A stretch of 64,000 nucleotides of DNA from Corynebacterium glyciniphilum AJ 3170 (GTDB lineage: Bacteria > Actinomycetota > Actinomycetes > Mycobacteriales > Mycobacteriaceae): assembly GCF_007673095.1 (NCBI RefSeq), contig NZ_VDYZ01000001.1:248001-312000 (forward strand). The letters are read 5' to 3'. A program made the position numbers and the translations under genes. A model generated the notes under the pieces. It had not been told where the DNA came from and made no database searches. It saw nothing but the letters and a program-made list of their open reading frames with translations. Shown piece by piece: positions 19,965-30,038 of the stretch (position 1 is the first letter of the stretch; each line of letters opens with the position of its first letter).

Positions 19965-20768
19965 TCAGCGGGGATCAGCCGCCGCATCGACGTGCAGGAC
20001 GGTGCGGCGGGCGCCGGACACCCCGGCGGCGGGCCACCGGGCAGGATCCGCACCGCTGACGACCTCCCCGGCGGCCTCACGCTTGGCGTCACCGGTGACC
20101 AGCAGCCAGACCTCCGTCGCCGTGTGGATCGCCTCGCGGGTCAGTGACACCCGCTCGGCCGGGGGCTTGGGGCAGTCACGCACGGCGACCACCAGCGTCC
20201 CGGGTTCCGGGGTGAGCTCACCGGTATGCGGGAAGAGGGAGTTGACGTGCCCCTCCGGCCCCATCCCCAGCAGATGCAGGTCAAAACCGTCAGGGGCGAA
20301 CGCCGCCACGGCCTCGGCGTAGTCGACGGCGGCGGCGTCGAGGCCGGACCCGTCGGCAGGCCCGTCGTCACCGGGGACGCCCACCCGGTGGACGTTGGTC
20401 TCGGGAATGTCCACGTGGCTGAGTAGCTCGGCGTCGGCCAGCTCGTCGTTCCGGGCGGTGGCGCCGGTCGTGCCTGCGGGGACGAATCGTTCATCACCGA
20501 AGAAGACGTGCACCTTCGTCCAGTCGACCGTGGTGACGGGGAAGGAGTCCGCGGCGAGGCGCGCCGCGTGGTCCAGGGCGGCAAGCTCCCGGAGCACCGC
20601 TCCACCGGCACCGCCACCGGTGAGCACGATCCGGGCATAGCCGTCGTCGCTGACTCCACCGTCGCGCTGAACGCCGGCCAGCAGCTCGACGATCTGCCGG
20701 GCGACGCCCTGGGCAAGACCGTCACCGGAGTCCCATCGTCTGACCTCGAGGTGGCGGGTGTCGTTCAT
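19965..20768 (-). CDS. pgl: 6-phosphogluconolactonase
   Basis: Hydrolyses 6-phosphogluconolactone in the oxidative pentose-phosphate pathway. The 267-residue protein belongs to the glucosamine-6-phosphate isomerase/DevB superfamily: VLTGGGAGGAVLREL, VFFGDERFVP, LLGMGPEGHVNSLFPHT and LTREAIHTATEVWLLVTG. It is the last gene of tkt-tal-zwf-opcA-pgl, and its ATG overlaps the opcA stop by 4 nt. Confidence 0.95.
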   Translation of the reverse strand: MNDTRHLEVRRWDSGDGLAQGVARQIVELLAGVQRDGGVSDDGYARIVLTGGGAGGAVLRELAALDHAARLAADSFPVTTVDWTKVHVFFGDERFVPAGTTGATARNDELADAELLSHVDIPETNVHRVGVPGDDGPADGSGLDAAAVDYAEAVAAFAPDGFDLHLLGMGPEGHVNSLFPHTGELTPEPGTLVVAVRDCPKPPAERVSLTREAIHTATEVWLLVTGDAKREAAGEVVSGADPARWPAAGVSGARRTVLHVDAAADPR

Positions 20769-21817
20769 CGGGTGCTCTCCTGTGCGGAGAAGGGGATCGA
20801 GGCACTCATGCCGTCCCGCGGGGTCCGGACCCGGGGCAGACCGTGCAACGCCTGGCCGAAGGCACGGTCGGGTTCCAGGTGCCGCAGCTCCTCGGCGAGG
20901 CAGTCACCGACGTGGCGCCGGGAGAGGTTCACCGTCGTGTCCGTCCCCACACCGGTGCTCACCCGCACGGAGCGGTGGTTGACCACGGTGAGCTCCACCG
21001 TGCCCCCCGAGCAGTAGATGACGGTGCGCTGGATCGGCGACATCGGTTCCCCCTCGTCGTCGAGCGGCACGGCGGGCGAACCGTCGGCGCAGCGGGTGAC
21101 CGGGACGTTGAGACGGTCCGCGAGCCAGCCGGCCGCGATGTCGACGGCCGGATCATCGGCGGGGCCGGAGACCTCCGCCGACGTGATGGTGTCCCCGGCA
21201 CGCTGGTCGAGCGCGCTGGACAGCAGCCCACGCCACGGGGTGATCCGGCTCCACACCAGGTCCGAGTCGCCCAGAGCGTAGCCGATACGGCGACGGAAGA
21301 TCGCCTCGGTGCCCCGTCCCGCCGCAGCGTCGGCGAAGCTGTCGGTGATACGACGGGTCGCCAGAGCGCCCAGCGAATCGGCGGTCGGGTTCCGGGGGGA
21401 GGTGAACGGCCACCAGACAACCACCGGGGTGTCCGGGAGCAGCAGGGGGGTGACCGCATTGTCGGCATGGTCGGCCAGTGCGCCGTGCAGCCGCATGAGG
21501 ATCATCTCGGAGGCACCGGCGGTACCACCCAGGTGGATAGCGGCGTCCATGCTGACCTCAGAGGTCGACCGGTCGTGGACGACGAAGATCACCCGGGCCG
21601 GATGCTCACGGGAGGCCTCGACGGTGGCGTTGACCACGGTGTCGAGGTCCTCTTCGGAACGCACCGAGACGATGAGCGTCAGGACACGGCCGGTGGCGAT
21701 CTCACCGCGCTCTTCACGCAGCCGGTGCAGCTGGTCGGTCAGCTCGTGGGTGGTCGTGGTGCCCAGGTCGACGACGGCGGCGTGGTCGCCGGCGTCGGTG
21801 AATGTGGTCGATGGCAT
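20765..21817 (-). CDS. opcA: Glucose-6-phosphate dehydrogenase assembly protein OpcA
   Basis: Partner protein needed for active glucose-6-phosphate dehydrogenase in actinobacteria and cyanobacteria. The 350-residue protein shows the family segments TGRVLTLIVSV, DAAIHLGGTAGASEMILMRLHG, PVVVWWPFTSP and DLVWSRITPWRGLLSSALD. ATG 21817 overlaps the zwf stop (TGATG) and has GGAGG 9 nt upstream. An in-frame start five residues earlier is possible but less well placed. Confidence 0.93.
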   Translation of the reverse strand: MPSTTFTDAGDHAAVVDLGTTTTHELTDQLHRLREERGEIATGRVLTLIVSVRSEEDLDTVVNATVEASREHPARVIFVVHDRSTSEVSMDAAIHLGGTAGASEMILMRLHGALADHADNAVTPLLLPDTPVVVWWPFTSPRNPTADSLGALATRRITDSFADAAAGRGTEAIFRRRIGYALGDSDLVWSRITPWRGLLSSALDQRAGDTITSAEVSGPADDPAVDIAAGWLADRLNVPVTRCADGSPAVPLDDEGEPMSPIQRTVIYCSGGTVELTVVNHRSVRVSTGVGTDTTVNLSRRHVGDCLAEELRHLEPDRAFGQALHGLPRVRTPRDGMSASIPFSAQESTR

Positions 21818-23352
21818 CAGGGACGCCTCCATTTCCTGCCGTGTCGGGACAGCATCCGGTCGGCACCGGAGGGCCCCCAGGTACCGGACTCGTAGTCTTC
21901 GGGACGTCCTGCGGTGGCCCAGTAGTTCAGCACCGGGTCCAGGATCCGCCAGGACTCCTCGACCTCCTCGTTGGTGGGGAAGAGGCTGGCCTCGTCCAAC
22001 AGCGCGTCGAGGATGAGACGCTCATAGGCTTCCGGCGACTGCTCGGTGAAGGCCTCGGAGTAGGAGAAGTCCATGTTCACGTCGCGGACGTCCATCGCGG
22101 AGCCCGGCACCTTCGAGCCGAAGCGCAGCAGCACACCTTCATCAGGCTGGACCCGGATGACCAGGACATTCGACTTCTGTGCCTCGGTCTGTTCCGGGCT
22201 GAAGGACTGGTGCGGGGCGTCCTTGAAGACCAGGGCGATCTCCGTGACCCGGCGGCCCAGCCGCTTACCGGTGCGCAGGTGGAACGGCACGCCCGCCCAC
22301 CGGCGGGAGTTGATCTCGAAGGTGGCGGCGGCGTAGGTCTCCGTGGTGGAGGCGGGGTCGAAACCCTCCTCCTCACGGAGGCCGGGCACGTACTCGGAGC
22401 CCTGCCACCCGGCCGTGTACTGGCCCCGTGCGGTGGTCTGCGCGAACGGGCCGACCGGGCGGGTCGCCTTGAGGACCTTCAGTTTCTCCGCCTTGAGTTC
22501 GTCGGGGGAGAAGGTCACCGGTTCGTCCATCGCCACCAACGCAAGCAGCTGCAGCAGGTGGTTCTGCATCACGTCGCGGGCTGCACCGATGCCGTCGTAG
22601 TAGCCGGCCCGGCCGCCCAGGCCGATGTCCTCGGCCATGGTGATCTGCACGTGGTCGATGTAGCCGGAACTGAACAGCGGCTCGAACATCTGGTTGGCGA
22701 AACGCAGCACCAGGATGTTCTGGACGGTCTCCTTGCCCAGGTAGTGGTCGATCCGGAAGACCGAGGACTCCGGGAAGACGGAGTTGACGATGCGGTTGAG
22801 CTCGGTGGCCGAATCCTCGTCATGCCCGAAGGGCTTCTCGATGACCACACGCTTCCAGCCGTCGGTGGAGTCCGCCAGTCCTGAACGTTCAAGCTGGTTG
22901 CAGACCTCCGAAAAGTACTGGGGTGGTACTGAGAGGTAGTAGGCCCAGTTGCCGCCGGTGCCCCGTTCCTCGTCCATCCGGCGGGTCATGGCCGCCAGGT
23001 CGTCGAAGGCGGAGTCGGTGACGAAATCGCCCTTGACGAACTGGATGCCGACGGCGAGCTGCTCCCAAACCGCATGCCGCCACGGAGTGCGGACCCGGTC
23101 ACGGACCGCGTCGAGCACCTCGGCCTCGAACTCCTCCTTGGTCCAGTCGCGGCGTCCGTAGCCGATGAGGCTGAAGCCCGCGGGCAGCAGGCCACGGTTG
23201 GCCAGGTCGTAGACCGCCGGCAGCAGCTTGCGGCGAGCGAGGTCGCCGGTCACTCCGAAGATCACCAGGCCGCTGGGCCCGGCGATCCGCGGGACACGAC
23301 GGTCCGCCGAATCGCGCAGAGGGTTCTCCCACAGGGGGGATCCGGAACTCAC
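21817..23352 (-). CDS. zwf: Glucose-6-phosphate 1-dehydrogenase
   Basis: NADP-linked entry step of the pentose-phosphate pathway. The 511-residue protein has the dinucleotide site [16 protein letters not shown], the signature [13 protein letters not shown] with its catalytic His-Lys, and IEKPFGHD. The GTG start overlaps the tal stop by 4 nt (GTGA), and the stop overlaps opcA, so zwf and OpcA are translationally coupled, as suits an enzyme and its assembly factor. Confidence 0.97.
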   Translation of the reverse strand: MSSGSPLWENPLRDSADRRVPRIAGPSGLVIFGVTGDLARRKLLPAVYDLANRGLLPAGFSLIGYGRRDWTKEEFEAEVLDAVRDRVRTPWRHAVWEQLAVGIQFVKGDFVTDSAFDDLAAMTRRMDEERGTGGNWAYYLSVPPQYFSEVCNQLERSGLADSTDGWKRVVIEKPFGHDEDSATELNRIVNSVFPESSVFRIDHYLGKETVQNILVLRFANQMFEPLFSSGYIDHVQITMAEDIGLGGRAGYYDGIGAARDVMQNHLLQLLALVAMDEPVTFSPDELKAEKLKVLKATRPVGPFAQTTARGQYTAGWQGSEYVPGLREEEGFDPASTTETYAAATFEINSRRWAGVPFHLRTGKRLGRRVTEIALVFKDAPHQSFSPEQTEAQKSNVLVIRVQPDEGVLLRFGSKVPGSAMDVRDVNMDFSYSEAFTEQSPEAYERLILDALLDEASLFPTNEEVEESWRILDPVLNYWATAGRPEDYESGTWGPSGADRMLSRHGRKWRRP

Positions 23353-24443
23353 AGACGCTCCCCGATGGTGTCGAGCAGCTCCTGCCAGGAGCCGACGAAC
23401 TTGTCGACGCCCTCGTGCTCGAGGACGACGAAGACGTCGTTGAGGTCGACACCCAGGTCCTCCAGTGCGGCGAAGACCTCGCGGGCGTCGTCCCCGGTGC
23501 CGCTGAGGGTGTCACCGGAGACCGTGGCGTGGTCGATGGTGGCGTTGAGGGTGTCCTCCGGCATCGTGTTCACCGTCTGCGGGCCGACGAGACCGGTGAC
23601 GTACAGGGTGTCGGGGTAGTCGGGGTTCTTGACGCCGGTGGACGCCCACAGGGGACGCTGCGGGTGGGCACCGGCGGCCGCCAGCTGCTGCCAGCGCGAA
23701 TCCTGCAGCAGGTCAACGGTGAACGCCTCGTAGGCCAGCCGGGCGTTGGCCAACCCCGCCTTGCCGCGTACCGCCAGGGCGGCTGCGGTGCCGATCTCGT
23801 CGAGTCGGCGGTCGATCTCGGTGTCGACGCGGGAGACGAAGAAGCTGGCGACGGAGTGGATCGTCGTGAGGTCGTGCCCGTTGGCCTGTGCCTGGGTAAT
23901 GCCCTCGATGAAGGCGTTGATGACCTGACGGTAGCGGTCGACACTGAAGATCAGTGTGACGTTCACGCTGATCCCGGCGGCCAGCACCTCGGTGATCGCC
24001 GGCAGGCACGCCTCGGTGGCCGGGATCTTGATCATCACGTTGTCGCGTCCGACGTCCGCGTGCAGCTTCTTGGCCTGCGCCACCGTGGCCCCGCGGTCGT
24101 CGGCGAGCCGGGGGTCGACCTCGATGGAGACCCGTCCGTCGACGCCGTCGGAGGCCGAGTGGACCGCGGCGAAGGCGTCGCAGGCGTTGCGGACGTCCTC
24201 GACGGCCATGGCGAACACGGCGTCGGTGACGTCGGCACCGGCGGTTTTGAGTTCGCCGACCTGGGCGTCGTAGGCGGTGCCGGCGGACATGGCCTTGCCG
24301 AAGATCGCCGGGTTGGTGGTGACCCCGACGATGCCGGAGTCCCTGATCAGCTCGGCGAGGTTACCGGTGGTGAGGCGGTCGCGGGACAGGTCGTCCAGCC
24401 ACACGGAGGTACCGGCGGCGGCGAGTTCGGTTACGTGGTTCAC
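23349..24443 (-). CDS. tal: Transaldolase
   Basis: Transfers dihydroxyacetone between sugar phosphates in the non-oxidative pentose-phosphate branch. The 364-residue protein has [13 protein letters not shown], the Schiff-base Lys in [15 protein letters not shown] and [16 protein letters not shown]; this is the longer actinobacterial form. It starts with GTG, with no strong ribosome binding site, 79 nt after tkt. That gap holds low-complexity CACC/CACA repeats but no clear promoter. Confidence 0.95.
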   Translation of the reverse strand: MNHVTELAAAGTSVWLDDLSRDRLTTGNLAELIRDSGIVGVTTNPAIFGKAMSAGTAYDAQVGELKTAGADVTDAVFAMAVEDVRNACDAFAAVHSASDGVDGRVSIEVDPRLADDRGATVAQAKKLHADVGRDNVMIKIPATEACLPAITEVLAAGISVNVTLIFSVDRYRQVINAFIEGITQAQANGHDLTTIHSVASFFVSRVDTEIDRRLDEIGTAAALAVRGKAGLANARLAYEAFTVDLLQDSRWQQLAAAGAHPQRPLWASTGVKNPDYPDTLYVTGLVGPQTVNTMPEDTLNATIDHATVSGDTLSGTGDDAREVFAALEDLGVDLNDVFVVLEHEGVDKFVGSWQELLDTIGERL

Positions 24444-24522
24444 GGGTGTTCAACCAGCTTTCTGTGCGTGGGGGGTTCTGAGGGTGTCAGAGGTGTGGTG
24501 ATGGTGGTGTGGGTGATGCGGG

Positions 24523-26604
24523 TCAGAGAATCTCGCGTGCGGCGGCGGCGACGGCCTCAGCGGTGATGCCGAACTCGCGGTACAGCGTCTTGTAGTCGGC
24601 GGACGCGCCGAAGTGCTCCAGGGAGACATTGCGTCCCGCGGTACCGGTGTAGCCCTTCCACGGCATGGCGATACCGGCCTCGACGGACACCCGGGCGGTG
24701 ACCGAGGAGGGGAGGACGGACTCACGGTAGTCGGCGTCCTGCTGGTCGAACCATTCCATGCAGGGGACGGAGACCACGCGGGTCCCGATGCCCTCGGCCT
24801 CGAGCGCCGCGGCGGCATCGACGGCGAGCTGCACCTCGGAACCCGACCCCATCAGGATGACCTGCGGGGTGTCGGTGGAGGACTCTGCCAGGACGTAGGC
24901 GCCGCGTGCGACGCCCTCGGCGGCCTTCTCCTGCGTACCGTCGAGCACCGGCACACCCTGGCGGGTGAGCACGAGAGCCTTCGGTGCAGCCGGGGCCTTG
25001 AGCGCGGCGGACCAGGCCTGCGCCGTCTCATTGGCGTCCGCCGGACGGATCACCGAGAAGTTCGGGATCGCCCGCAGCGCCGCGAGATGCTCGACCGGCT
25101 GGTGGGTCGGGCCGTCCTCGCCCAACCCGATCGAGTCATGGGTCCAGACGTGGTAGACGTCGCTGCTCATCAGGGCGCCCAGGCGCACCGCACCACGGGC
25201 GTAGTCCGAGAACTGCAGGAACGTCGCGCCGTAGGGGCGGGTCGCGCCGTGCAGGGCGATACCGTTGAGGATCGCGGCCATACCGTGCTCACGGATACCG
25301 AAGTGCAGGTTACGTCCGTAGGGGTGGGCCGACCAGGCGTCGGTGGAGATGGACTCCGGCCCGACGCTCTTGTCGCCCTTGATGATCGTGTTCGTGGAGC
25401 CGGCGAGGTCGGCGGACCCGCCCCACAGCTCAGGCAGGGTCGCACCCAGTACCTGGAGGGTGGCCTCCGAGGCCTTCCTGGTCGCGAGGTTGTCGCCGGC
25501 GTCCCAGGACGGCAGGTCAGCGTCGAAGCCCTCCGGCAGCTCGCGGGCGGCGATACGGTCGTGCAGCGCACGGGCCTCGGGGTTCTTCTCCGACCAGGCG
25601 TCGAACTCGCTCTGCCACGCACTGTGTGCCTCACGGCCGCGCGCGACGAGCTCACGGGCGTGGTCGAAGACCTCCTTCTCGACGGGGAAGTCCTCGTCTG
25701 TGGGGAAGCCCAGTGCCTCCTTGACGGCGGCGACCTCGTCGCCACCGAGGGCGGCACCGTGGGCGGCACCGGTGTTCATCTTCGTCGGCGCCGGGTAGCC
25801 GATCACCGAACGGACCCGGATGAAACTCGGCCGCCCCGTGTCCGACTTCGCCTTCTCCACGGCGTCGAGGATCGCCGTGACGTCCTCGGCGTTGACCTCG
25901 AGGGTCTGCCAACCGTAGGCCTCGTAGCGGGCGACGACGTCCTCGCCGAAGGCGATGTCGGTGTTGTCCTCGATGGAGATGCTGTTGTCGTCCCAGAAGA
26001 CGATGAGATTGCCCAGCTGCTGGGTACCGGCGAAGGACGACGCCTCGGAGGTGACACCCTCCTGCAGGTCGCCGTCGGAGGCGATGACGTAGATGTGGTG
26101 GTCGAAAGGCGACTCGCCCTCGGCGGTCTCCGGGTCGAACAGGCCACGCTCACGACGGGACGCGACGGCCATCCCCACCGCCGACGCGAGACCCTGCCCC
26201 AGGGGACCGGTGGTGATCTCCACACCGTCGGTGTGACCGACCTCGGGGTGTCCCGGGGTCTTCGACCCCCAGGTGCGCAGCGCCTTGATGTCGTCCAACT
26301 CGAGCCCGAACCCGCCGAGGTACAGCTGGATGTACTGCGTCAGCGAGCTGTGACCGGCGGACAGCACGAACCGGTCGCGGCCCGGCCAGTTGTGGTCCGA
26401 GGGATCATGGCGCATCACGCGCTGGTAGAGCGTGTAGGCCAGCGGGGCGAGGGACATCGCGGTACCGGGGTGCCCCGAACCGCACTTCTCCACAGCGTCG
26501 GCCGCGAGGACGCGGACCGTGTCCACTGCACGGGTATCCAGCTCAGTCCAGTCATCCGGGTACTTCCGGACCGTGCGGGCTTCGAGGTCCTTGGGGAGTG
26601 TCAC
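24523..26604 (-). CDS. tkt: Transketolase
   Basis: Thiamine-diphosphate enzyme of the non-oxidative pentose-phosphate pathway. The 693-residue protein contains AVEKCGSGHPGTAMSLAPLAYTLY, the ThDP motif IASDGDLQEGVTSEASSFAG through FWDDNSISIED, and THDSIGLGEDGPTHQPVEHLA. I chose GTG 26604 (MTLPKDLEARTVRKYP) because AGGAAGG lies 8 nt upstream and it matches the corynebacterial N-terminus; the ATG ten codons upstream has no such site. It heads the tkt-tal-zwf-opcA-pgl operon. Confidence 0.96.
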   Translation of the reverse strand: MTLPKDLEARTVRKYPDDWTELDTRAVDTVRVLAADAVEKCGSGHPGTAMSLAPLAYTLYQRVMRHDPSDHNWPGRDRFVLSAGHSSLTQYIQLYLGGFGLELDDIKALRTWGSKTPGHPEVGHTDGVEITTGPLGQGLASAVGMAVASRRERGLFDPETAEGESPFDHHIYVIASDGDLQEGVTSEASSFAGTQQLGNLIVFWDDNSISIEDNTDIAFGEDVVARYEAYGWQTLEVNAEDVTAILDAVEKAKSDTGRPSFIRVRSVIGYPAPTKMNTGAAHGAALGGDEVAAVKEALGFPTDEDFPVEKEVFDHARELVARGREAHSAWQSEFDAWSEKNPEARALHDRIAARELPEGFDADLPSWDAGDNLATRKASEATLQVLGATLPELWGGSADLAGSTNTIIKGDKSVGPESISTDAWSAHPYGRNLHFGIREHGMAAILNGIALHGATRPYGATFLQFSDYARGAVRLGALMSSDVYHVWTHDSIGLGEDGPTHQPVEHLAALRAIPNFSVIRPADANETAQAWSAALKAPAAPKALVLTRQGVPVLDGTQEKAAEGVARGAYVLAESSTDTPQVILMGSGSEVQLAVDAAAALEAEGIGTRVVSVPCMEWFDQQDADYRESVLPSSVTARVSVEAGIAMPWKGYTGTAGRNVSLEHFGASADYKTLYREFGITAEAVAAAAREIL

Positions 26605-26881
26605 GCTGGGTAGCCTTCCTGTCGTCTGGGACATAAGAGGACACGGGCGCAGTGACCACAGCTGGTCGCAGGACGCGGCCCGTGTAACCCGGACCAGTGT
26701 AGTGTCCCGAGGTCGACCGTGTCACTGGTGGATCAGGTGGGTCACCGGTCGCCGGGAGGGGGAACAACGGTTTTCGGTCCCACCACCGGCTCAGGTAACC
26801 TGTCCGTTTGGCAGATCCGTGGGGTTTCTGGCGTTCCAGTACCCACGGTGACCTATGGCGTTTATGGAGGCGGACTGACCG
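26605..26881. promoter_or_regulatory. Divergent tkt / ctaB promoter region
   Basis: This 277-nt gap serves both directions. A minus-strand TACACT (26701-26696) is the best -10 for tkt, giving a leader of about 85 nt. On the plus strand TAACCT (26796-26801) is a weaker candidate for ctaB, and GGAGG at 26866-26870 precedes its GTG. No operator was recognised. Confidence 0.4.
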
Positions 26882-27808
26882 GTGGACAAGATCAAGGCGT
26901 ATATCGCGCTGACGAAACCCCGAGTCATCGAGCTGCTGCTTGTCGCCGCCATCCCGTCGATGCTCCAGGCACAGCGGGGGGAGATCAACCTCGGGCTGAT
27001 CCTGCTGACACTGGTCGGCGGGTGGATGGGTGCGGCGGCGGCCAACACCTTCAACATGGTCGCCGACTACGACATCGACCAGAAGATGCGCCGTACACAC
27101 CGCCGCCCCCTCGCCAAGCACACCGTCAACAAGACGGAGGCCAGGATCTTCGCCTGGTCGCTGACGGTCGCCAGCGTGCTGTGGCTCGGGTTCCTGTGCA
27201 GCTCGTGGCTGGCGGCCGGGTTCATCCTGCTGACCATCTGGTTCTACATCTTCGTCTACACCAAGTGGCTCAAGCGTCGGACCTGGCAGAACGTGATCTG
27301 GGGCGGAGCCGCAGGCTGCATGCCGGTCATGGTCGGCTGGGCCACCGTGACCGAGGCCAACGGCGGATCCTTCAACGCGGGATGGGCGTCCTGGGGCCAG
27401 GCGCTGCTGCTGTTCCTCATCATCTTCTTCTGGACCCCGCCACACACCTGGGCCCTGGGCATGCGTTACCGCGAGGACTACGAGGCCGCCGGCGTGCCGA
27501 TGATGCCCGTCGTCAAACCACCGCTGGAGGTCACCCGCCAGATCCTCTGGTACACCTGGGCGACCGTGATCACCTCACTGCTGCTGGTTCCCGCCACCGG
27601 CTGGGTCTACGCCGTGGTGGCGCTCCTCAGCGGCGCCTGGTTCATCCTGCGCGCCCACGGACTGCACAACGGGGTGAAGAAGGGGGTCAAGGTCAAGCCG
27701 ATGAACCTCTTCTTCCTGTCCAACAACTACCTCTCCGTGCTGTTCGTCGGCCTGTCCGTCGACGCTGTGCTCGGGCTGGAGACGGTCTCCGGGATGCTCG
27801 GCCTCTGA
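26882..27808 (+). CDS. ctaB: Protoheme IX farnesyltransferase (haem O synthase)
   Basis: Attaches a farnesyl chain to protohaem on the way to haem A for the aa3 cytochrome oxidase. The 308-residue UbiA-type membrane prenyltransferase has [16 protein letters not shown], the Asp-rich site [25 protein letters not shown], and the second loop [28 protein letters not shown], with seven to nine hydrophobic helices. GTG start with GGAGG 11 nt upstream. It converges on ctaA, which carries out the next step. Confidence 0.95.
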   Translation: MDKIKAYIALTKPRVIELLLVAAIPSMLQAQRGEINLGLILLTLVGGWMGAAAANTFNMVADYDIDQKMRRTHRRPLAKHTVNKTEARIFAWSLTVASVLWLGFLCSSWLAAGFILLTIWFYIFVYTKWLKRRTWQNVIWGGAAGCMPVMVGWATVTEANGGSFNAGWASWGQALLLFLIIFFWTPPHTWALGMRYREDYEAAGVPMMPVVKPPLEVTRQILWYTWATVITSLLLVPATGWVYAVVALLSGAWFILRAHGLHNGVKKGVKVKPMNLFFLSNNYLSVLFVGLSVDAVLGLETVSGMLGL

Positions 27809-27854
27809 AGACAGGCCGATCCGCCACCGTCCGTCCGCCGTGCAGCAGCGAAAC

Positions 27855-27889
27855 CCCAGGGTGTCGCACGCGTCTGAAATCACCCTGGG
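27855..27889. terminator. Hairpin after ctaB
   Basis: Perfect 9-bp arms, CCCAGGGTG (27855-27863) and CACCCTGGG (27881-27889), flank a 17-nt loop between converging ctaB and ctaA. There is no U-tract. Confidence 0.5.
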
Positions 27890-27950
27890 ATTGCCGTGTC
27901 AGCGGGTCTGCGTACAGCGACATCCGCTCCCGCGACCCGGATCGACGTTC

Positions 27951-27982
27951 CAGGGTGGATCCACCCCCATGCGACCACCCTG
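27951..27982. terminator. Second hairpin, on the ctaA side
   Basis: CAGGGTGG (27951-27958) and CCACCCTG (27975-27982) pair across 16 nt, repeating the CAGGGTG core of the hairpin 90 nt away. Probably a terminator for ctaA on the minus strand. The rest of the 246-nt gap shows nothing gene-like. Confidence 0.45.
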
Positions 27983-28054
27983 CAGTTACCGTCCCAGAAT
28001 CTCCCAGTCCCAGCCCAGTTCCCGCCCCGGCCCCCTGAGTGAGTGGCGCGGTGA

Positions 28055-29191
28055 TCAGCTGGTCGCTGCGGCCTCCTCACTGACGGCGTCCTCGATGTCG
28101 TAGTCGCGGTCGGCGGCAGCCTCCCCGCGCCGGAATCGCATCGCCCAGAGTAGACCGGTCGCCGCCGTGACGATGGCCGAGCCGACCACGTGCAGCGGCA
28201 CGGTCCAGCGGGGGACACCCAGGTTGTACTGGACGACCCCGACAATGCCCTGCACGATGATCCCGGCGATCAGCACCAGCGCCGCCGTCTTGATCCGACG
28301 ATCCACATGCACGGCCAGCAGGCCCGCCAGCAGGCCGATCGTGATGCCCATGTAGAGGTACATCGCGTGGGCGTGCATGTTCGCGATCTCGAAAAGGGCG
28401 ATCTGCAGGCGGTCGCCCTCCTTGATGGCCTCATCCCCGGCATGCGGGCCGGAACTGGTGGTCATGGTGCCGGTCACCAGGGTCACGGCCAGTCCCAGCG
28501 CCGAGCCCCACGTCGCCCACCGCAGCGGCTTCGGCATGGTCGCCCGGCGGGGGGCGTCGTCGTCCTCACCGATCTTGACCACCATCACCGCGGCGAAGAA
28601 CACGAGCACCATGGACGGCAGGAAGTGCGCCATCACGATCCACCACGCCAGGTCCAGGTGCACCGTGATACCGCCGATGACCGCCTGCGCGATGATGCCG
28701 ATTCCCTGGAGGAAGGCGATGTGCAGGATGGTGTTTCGCCGAGCGGCCCGCAGGACGGCGAGGAACGCCACCAGCGCGGCGATGATGAGCACGAAGGTGA
28801 GCATGCGGTTGCCGAACTCGATGGCCTGGTGGATGCCCGGCGTCGTCCCGGACTCCGGGACCAGGGACCCCGGGTGGCACTGGGGCCAGGTCGGGCACCC
28901 CAGCCCTGAGCCGGTGACCCGGACCAGCGAACCGGTGAAGGTGATCCCGCCCTGGCACACCATCAGGATGACCGCGTACAACCGCTGCCGACGCACGGTG
29001 GGCACGGGGGTCCGGGCGCACAGCACCAGGATCGCGGTGTAGAGCCGGAGGAAGAACCGGTTGACGGGGTGGGTGGTGGTGGACACCCGCTCCCGCATCC
29101 GGATCAGGGTGGTGTCTCTCACCCTGGGTGCGGGGGCCGGGTTTTCACTGGCCGTCGGGCTGTCGTCCTGGGTTTTCTGCGAGACCATCAC
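28055..29191 (-). CDS. ctaA: Haem A synthase (COX15/CtaA family)
   Basis: Oxidises the haem O methyl group to a formyl to give haem A for cytochrome aa3. The 378-residue integral membrane protein has about eight hydrophobic helices and conserved haem-ligand histidines (HQAIEFGNRM, AHFLPSM, ANMHAHAMYLY, PLHVVGSA). The periplasmic loop GCPTWPQCHPG holds the Cys pair seen in type-II CtaA proteins. I take GTG 29191 as the start: minus-strand TAGACT (29205-29200) ends 8 nt upstream, predicting a leaderless transcript; ATG 29188 is the alternative. Confidence 0.93.
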   Translation of the reverse strand: MMVSQKTQDDSPTASENPAPAPRVRDTTLIRMRERVSTTTHPVNRFFLRLYTAILVLCARTPVPTVRRQRLYAVILMVCQGGITFTGSLVRVTGSGLGCPTWPQCHPGSLVPESGTTPGIHQAIEFGNRMLTFVLIIAALVAFLAVLRAARRNTILHIAFLQGIGIIAQAVIGGITVHLDLAWWIVMAHFLPSMVLVFFAAVMVVKIGEDDDAPRRATMPKPLRWATWGSALGLAVTLVTGTMTTSSGPHAGDEAIKEGDRLQIALFEIANMHAHAMYLYMGITIGLLAGLLAVHVDRRIKTAALVLIAGIIVQGIVGVVQYNLGVPRWTVPLHVVGSAIVTAATGLLWAMRFRRGEAAADRDYDIEDAVSEEAAATS

Positions 29192-29199
29192 GGTCGTCC

Positions 29200-29205
29200 A
29201 GTCTA
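29200..29205 (-). promoter_or_regulatory. -10 box for leaderless ctaA
   Basis: TAGACT on the minus strand ends 8 nt before the GTG at 29191. Confidence 0.5.
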
Positions 29206-29237
29206 TCGCTCCCGGACGCGCCGTCCGTAATCAGCGA

Positions 29238-30038
29238 TCAGTCGTCGTCCATGGTGAAGGAGAAGAACCGCACCGCCAGCGCACCGCCGACCGCGCCCCA
29301 GGCGGCCAGGACGAGAAGAGCCGCGACATTCAGCGTCCCGGAGGCGGCGTCGACCAGCCCGTCAGTCAGAGCCACGGACGGCAGCGCCCGGAGTACGGCA
29401 TGCACAGGGCCCGGAATGTCGGTGTCCAGGGCCGTCAGGACGGCGGCACCCATCAGGACGAACCAGATGGTGTTGCCCAGTGCCAGGACGAGTTCGGAGC
29501 TCAGCGTCCCGCCGAGCAGCAGACCGAGCGAGGTGAAGGTGGCGACGCCGATCAGGATGAACACCAGGGCCGGCAGGAAACCCGCGGCGCTCGGCGTCCA
29601 TCCGAGCAGCAGGGCCACGAGCGTCAGGACGACGAGCTGGACGAGCACGGCGGCCCCGACGGCCATGACCTTTCCGCTGATCAGGATCCGGCGGGGGACG
29701 CCACAGGCGCCGATACGTTTCAGGGCGCCGTAGCGCCGGTCGAAGGCCACGGCGATGGCCTGGCCGGTGAATCCCGCGCTCATCAACGCGATCCCCACCG
29801 TCATCGGGTAGACCTGCTGCACGGGGTCGTCCAACGGGACCATCGGGATCAGACTCAGTGCGATCAGCAGCCCCAGCGGAATCACCAACGACAGCAGCTG
29901 CTGTTCACCGTGGCGCAGGAACAGCAGCGTCTCGATCCTGGCCTGGGCCAGGAGCATGCGTCCGGTGGGCGCCTGGCGGGGGCGGGGGGTGAACTGACCG
30001 GGGGTGAAACGCCCCATGGTCTGTCGGGACCGGTTCAT
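29238..30038 (-). CDS. ABC-2 type transporter permease
   Basis: Membrane subunit of an exporter. The 266-residue protein has a polar N-terminus of about 40 residues, then six hydrophobic segments in ABC-2 layout, with the conserved glycine-rich stretches of this permease class. Its ATG overlaps the stop of the ATPase gene by 4 nt, so the two form one transporter. The substrate cannot be read from the sequence. Position between ctaA and mptB matches the corynebacterial order, which suggests an envelope or oxidase-assembly role, but this is inference. Confidence 0.85.
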   Translation of the reverse strand: MNRSRQTMGRFTPGQFTPRPRQAPTGRMLLAQARIETLLFLRHGEQQLLSLVIPLGLLIALSLIPMVPLDDPVQQVYPMTVGIALMSAGFTGQAIAVAFDRRYGALKRIGACGVPRRILISGKVMAVGAAVLVQLVVLTLVALLLGWTPSAAGFLPALVFILIGVATFTSLGLLLGGTLSSELVLALGNTIWFVLMGAAVLTALDTDIPGPVHAVLRALPSVALTDGLVDAASGTLNVAALLVLAAWGAVGGALAVRFFSFTMDDD

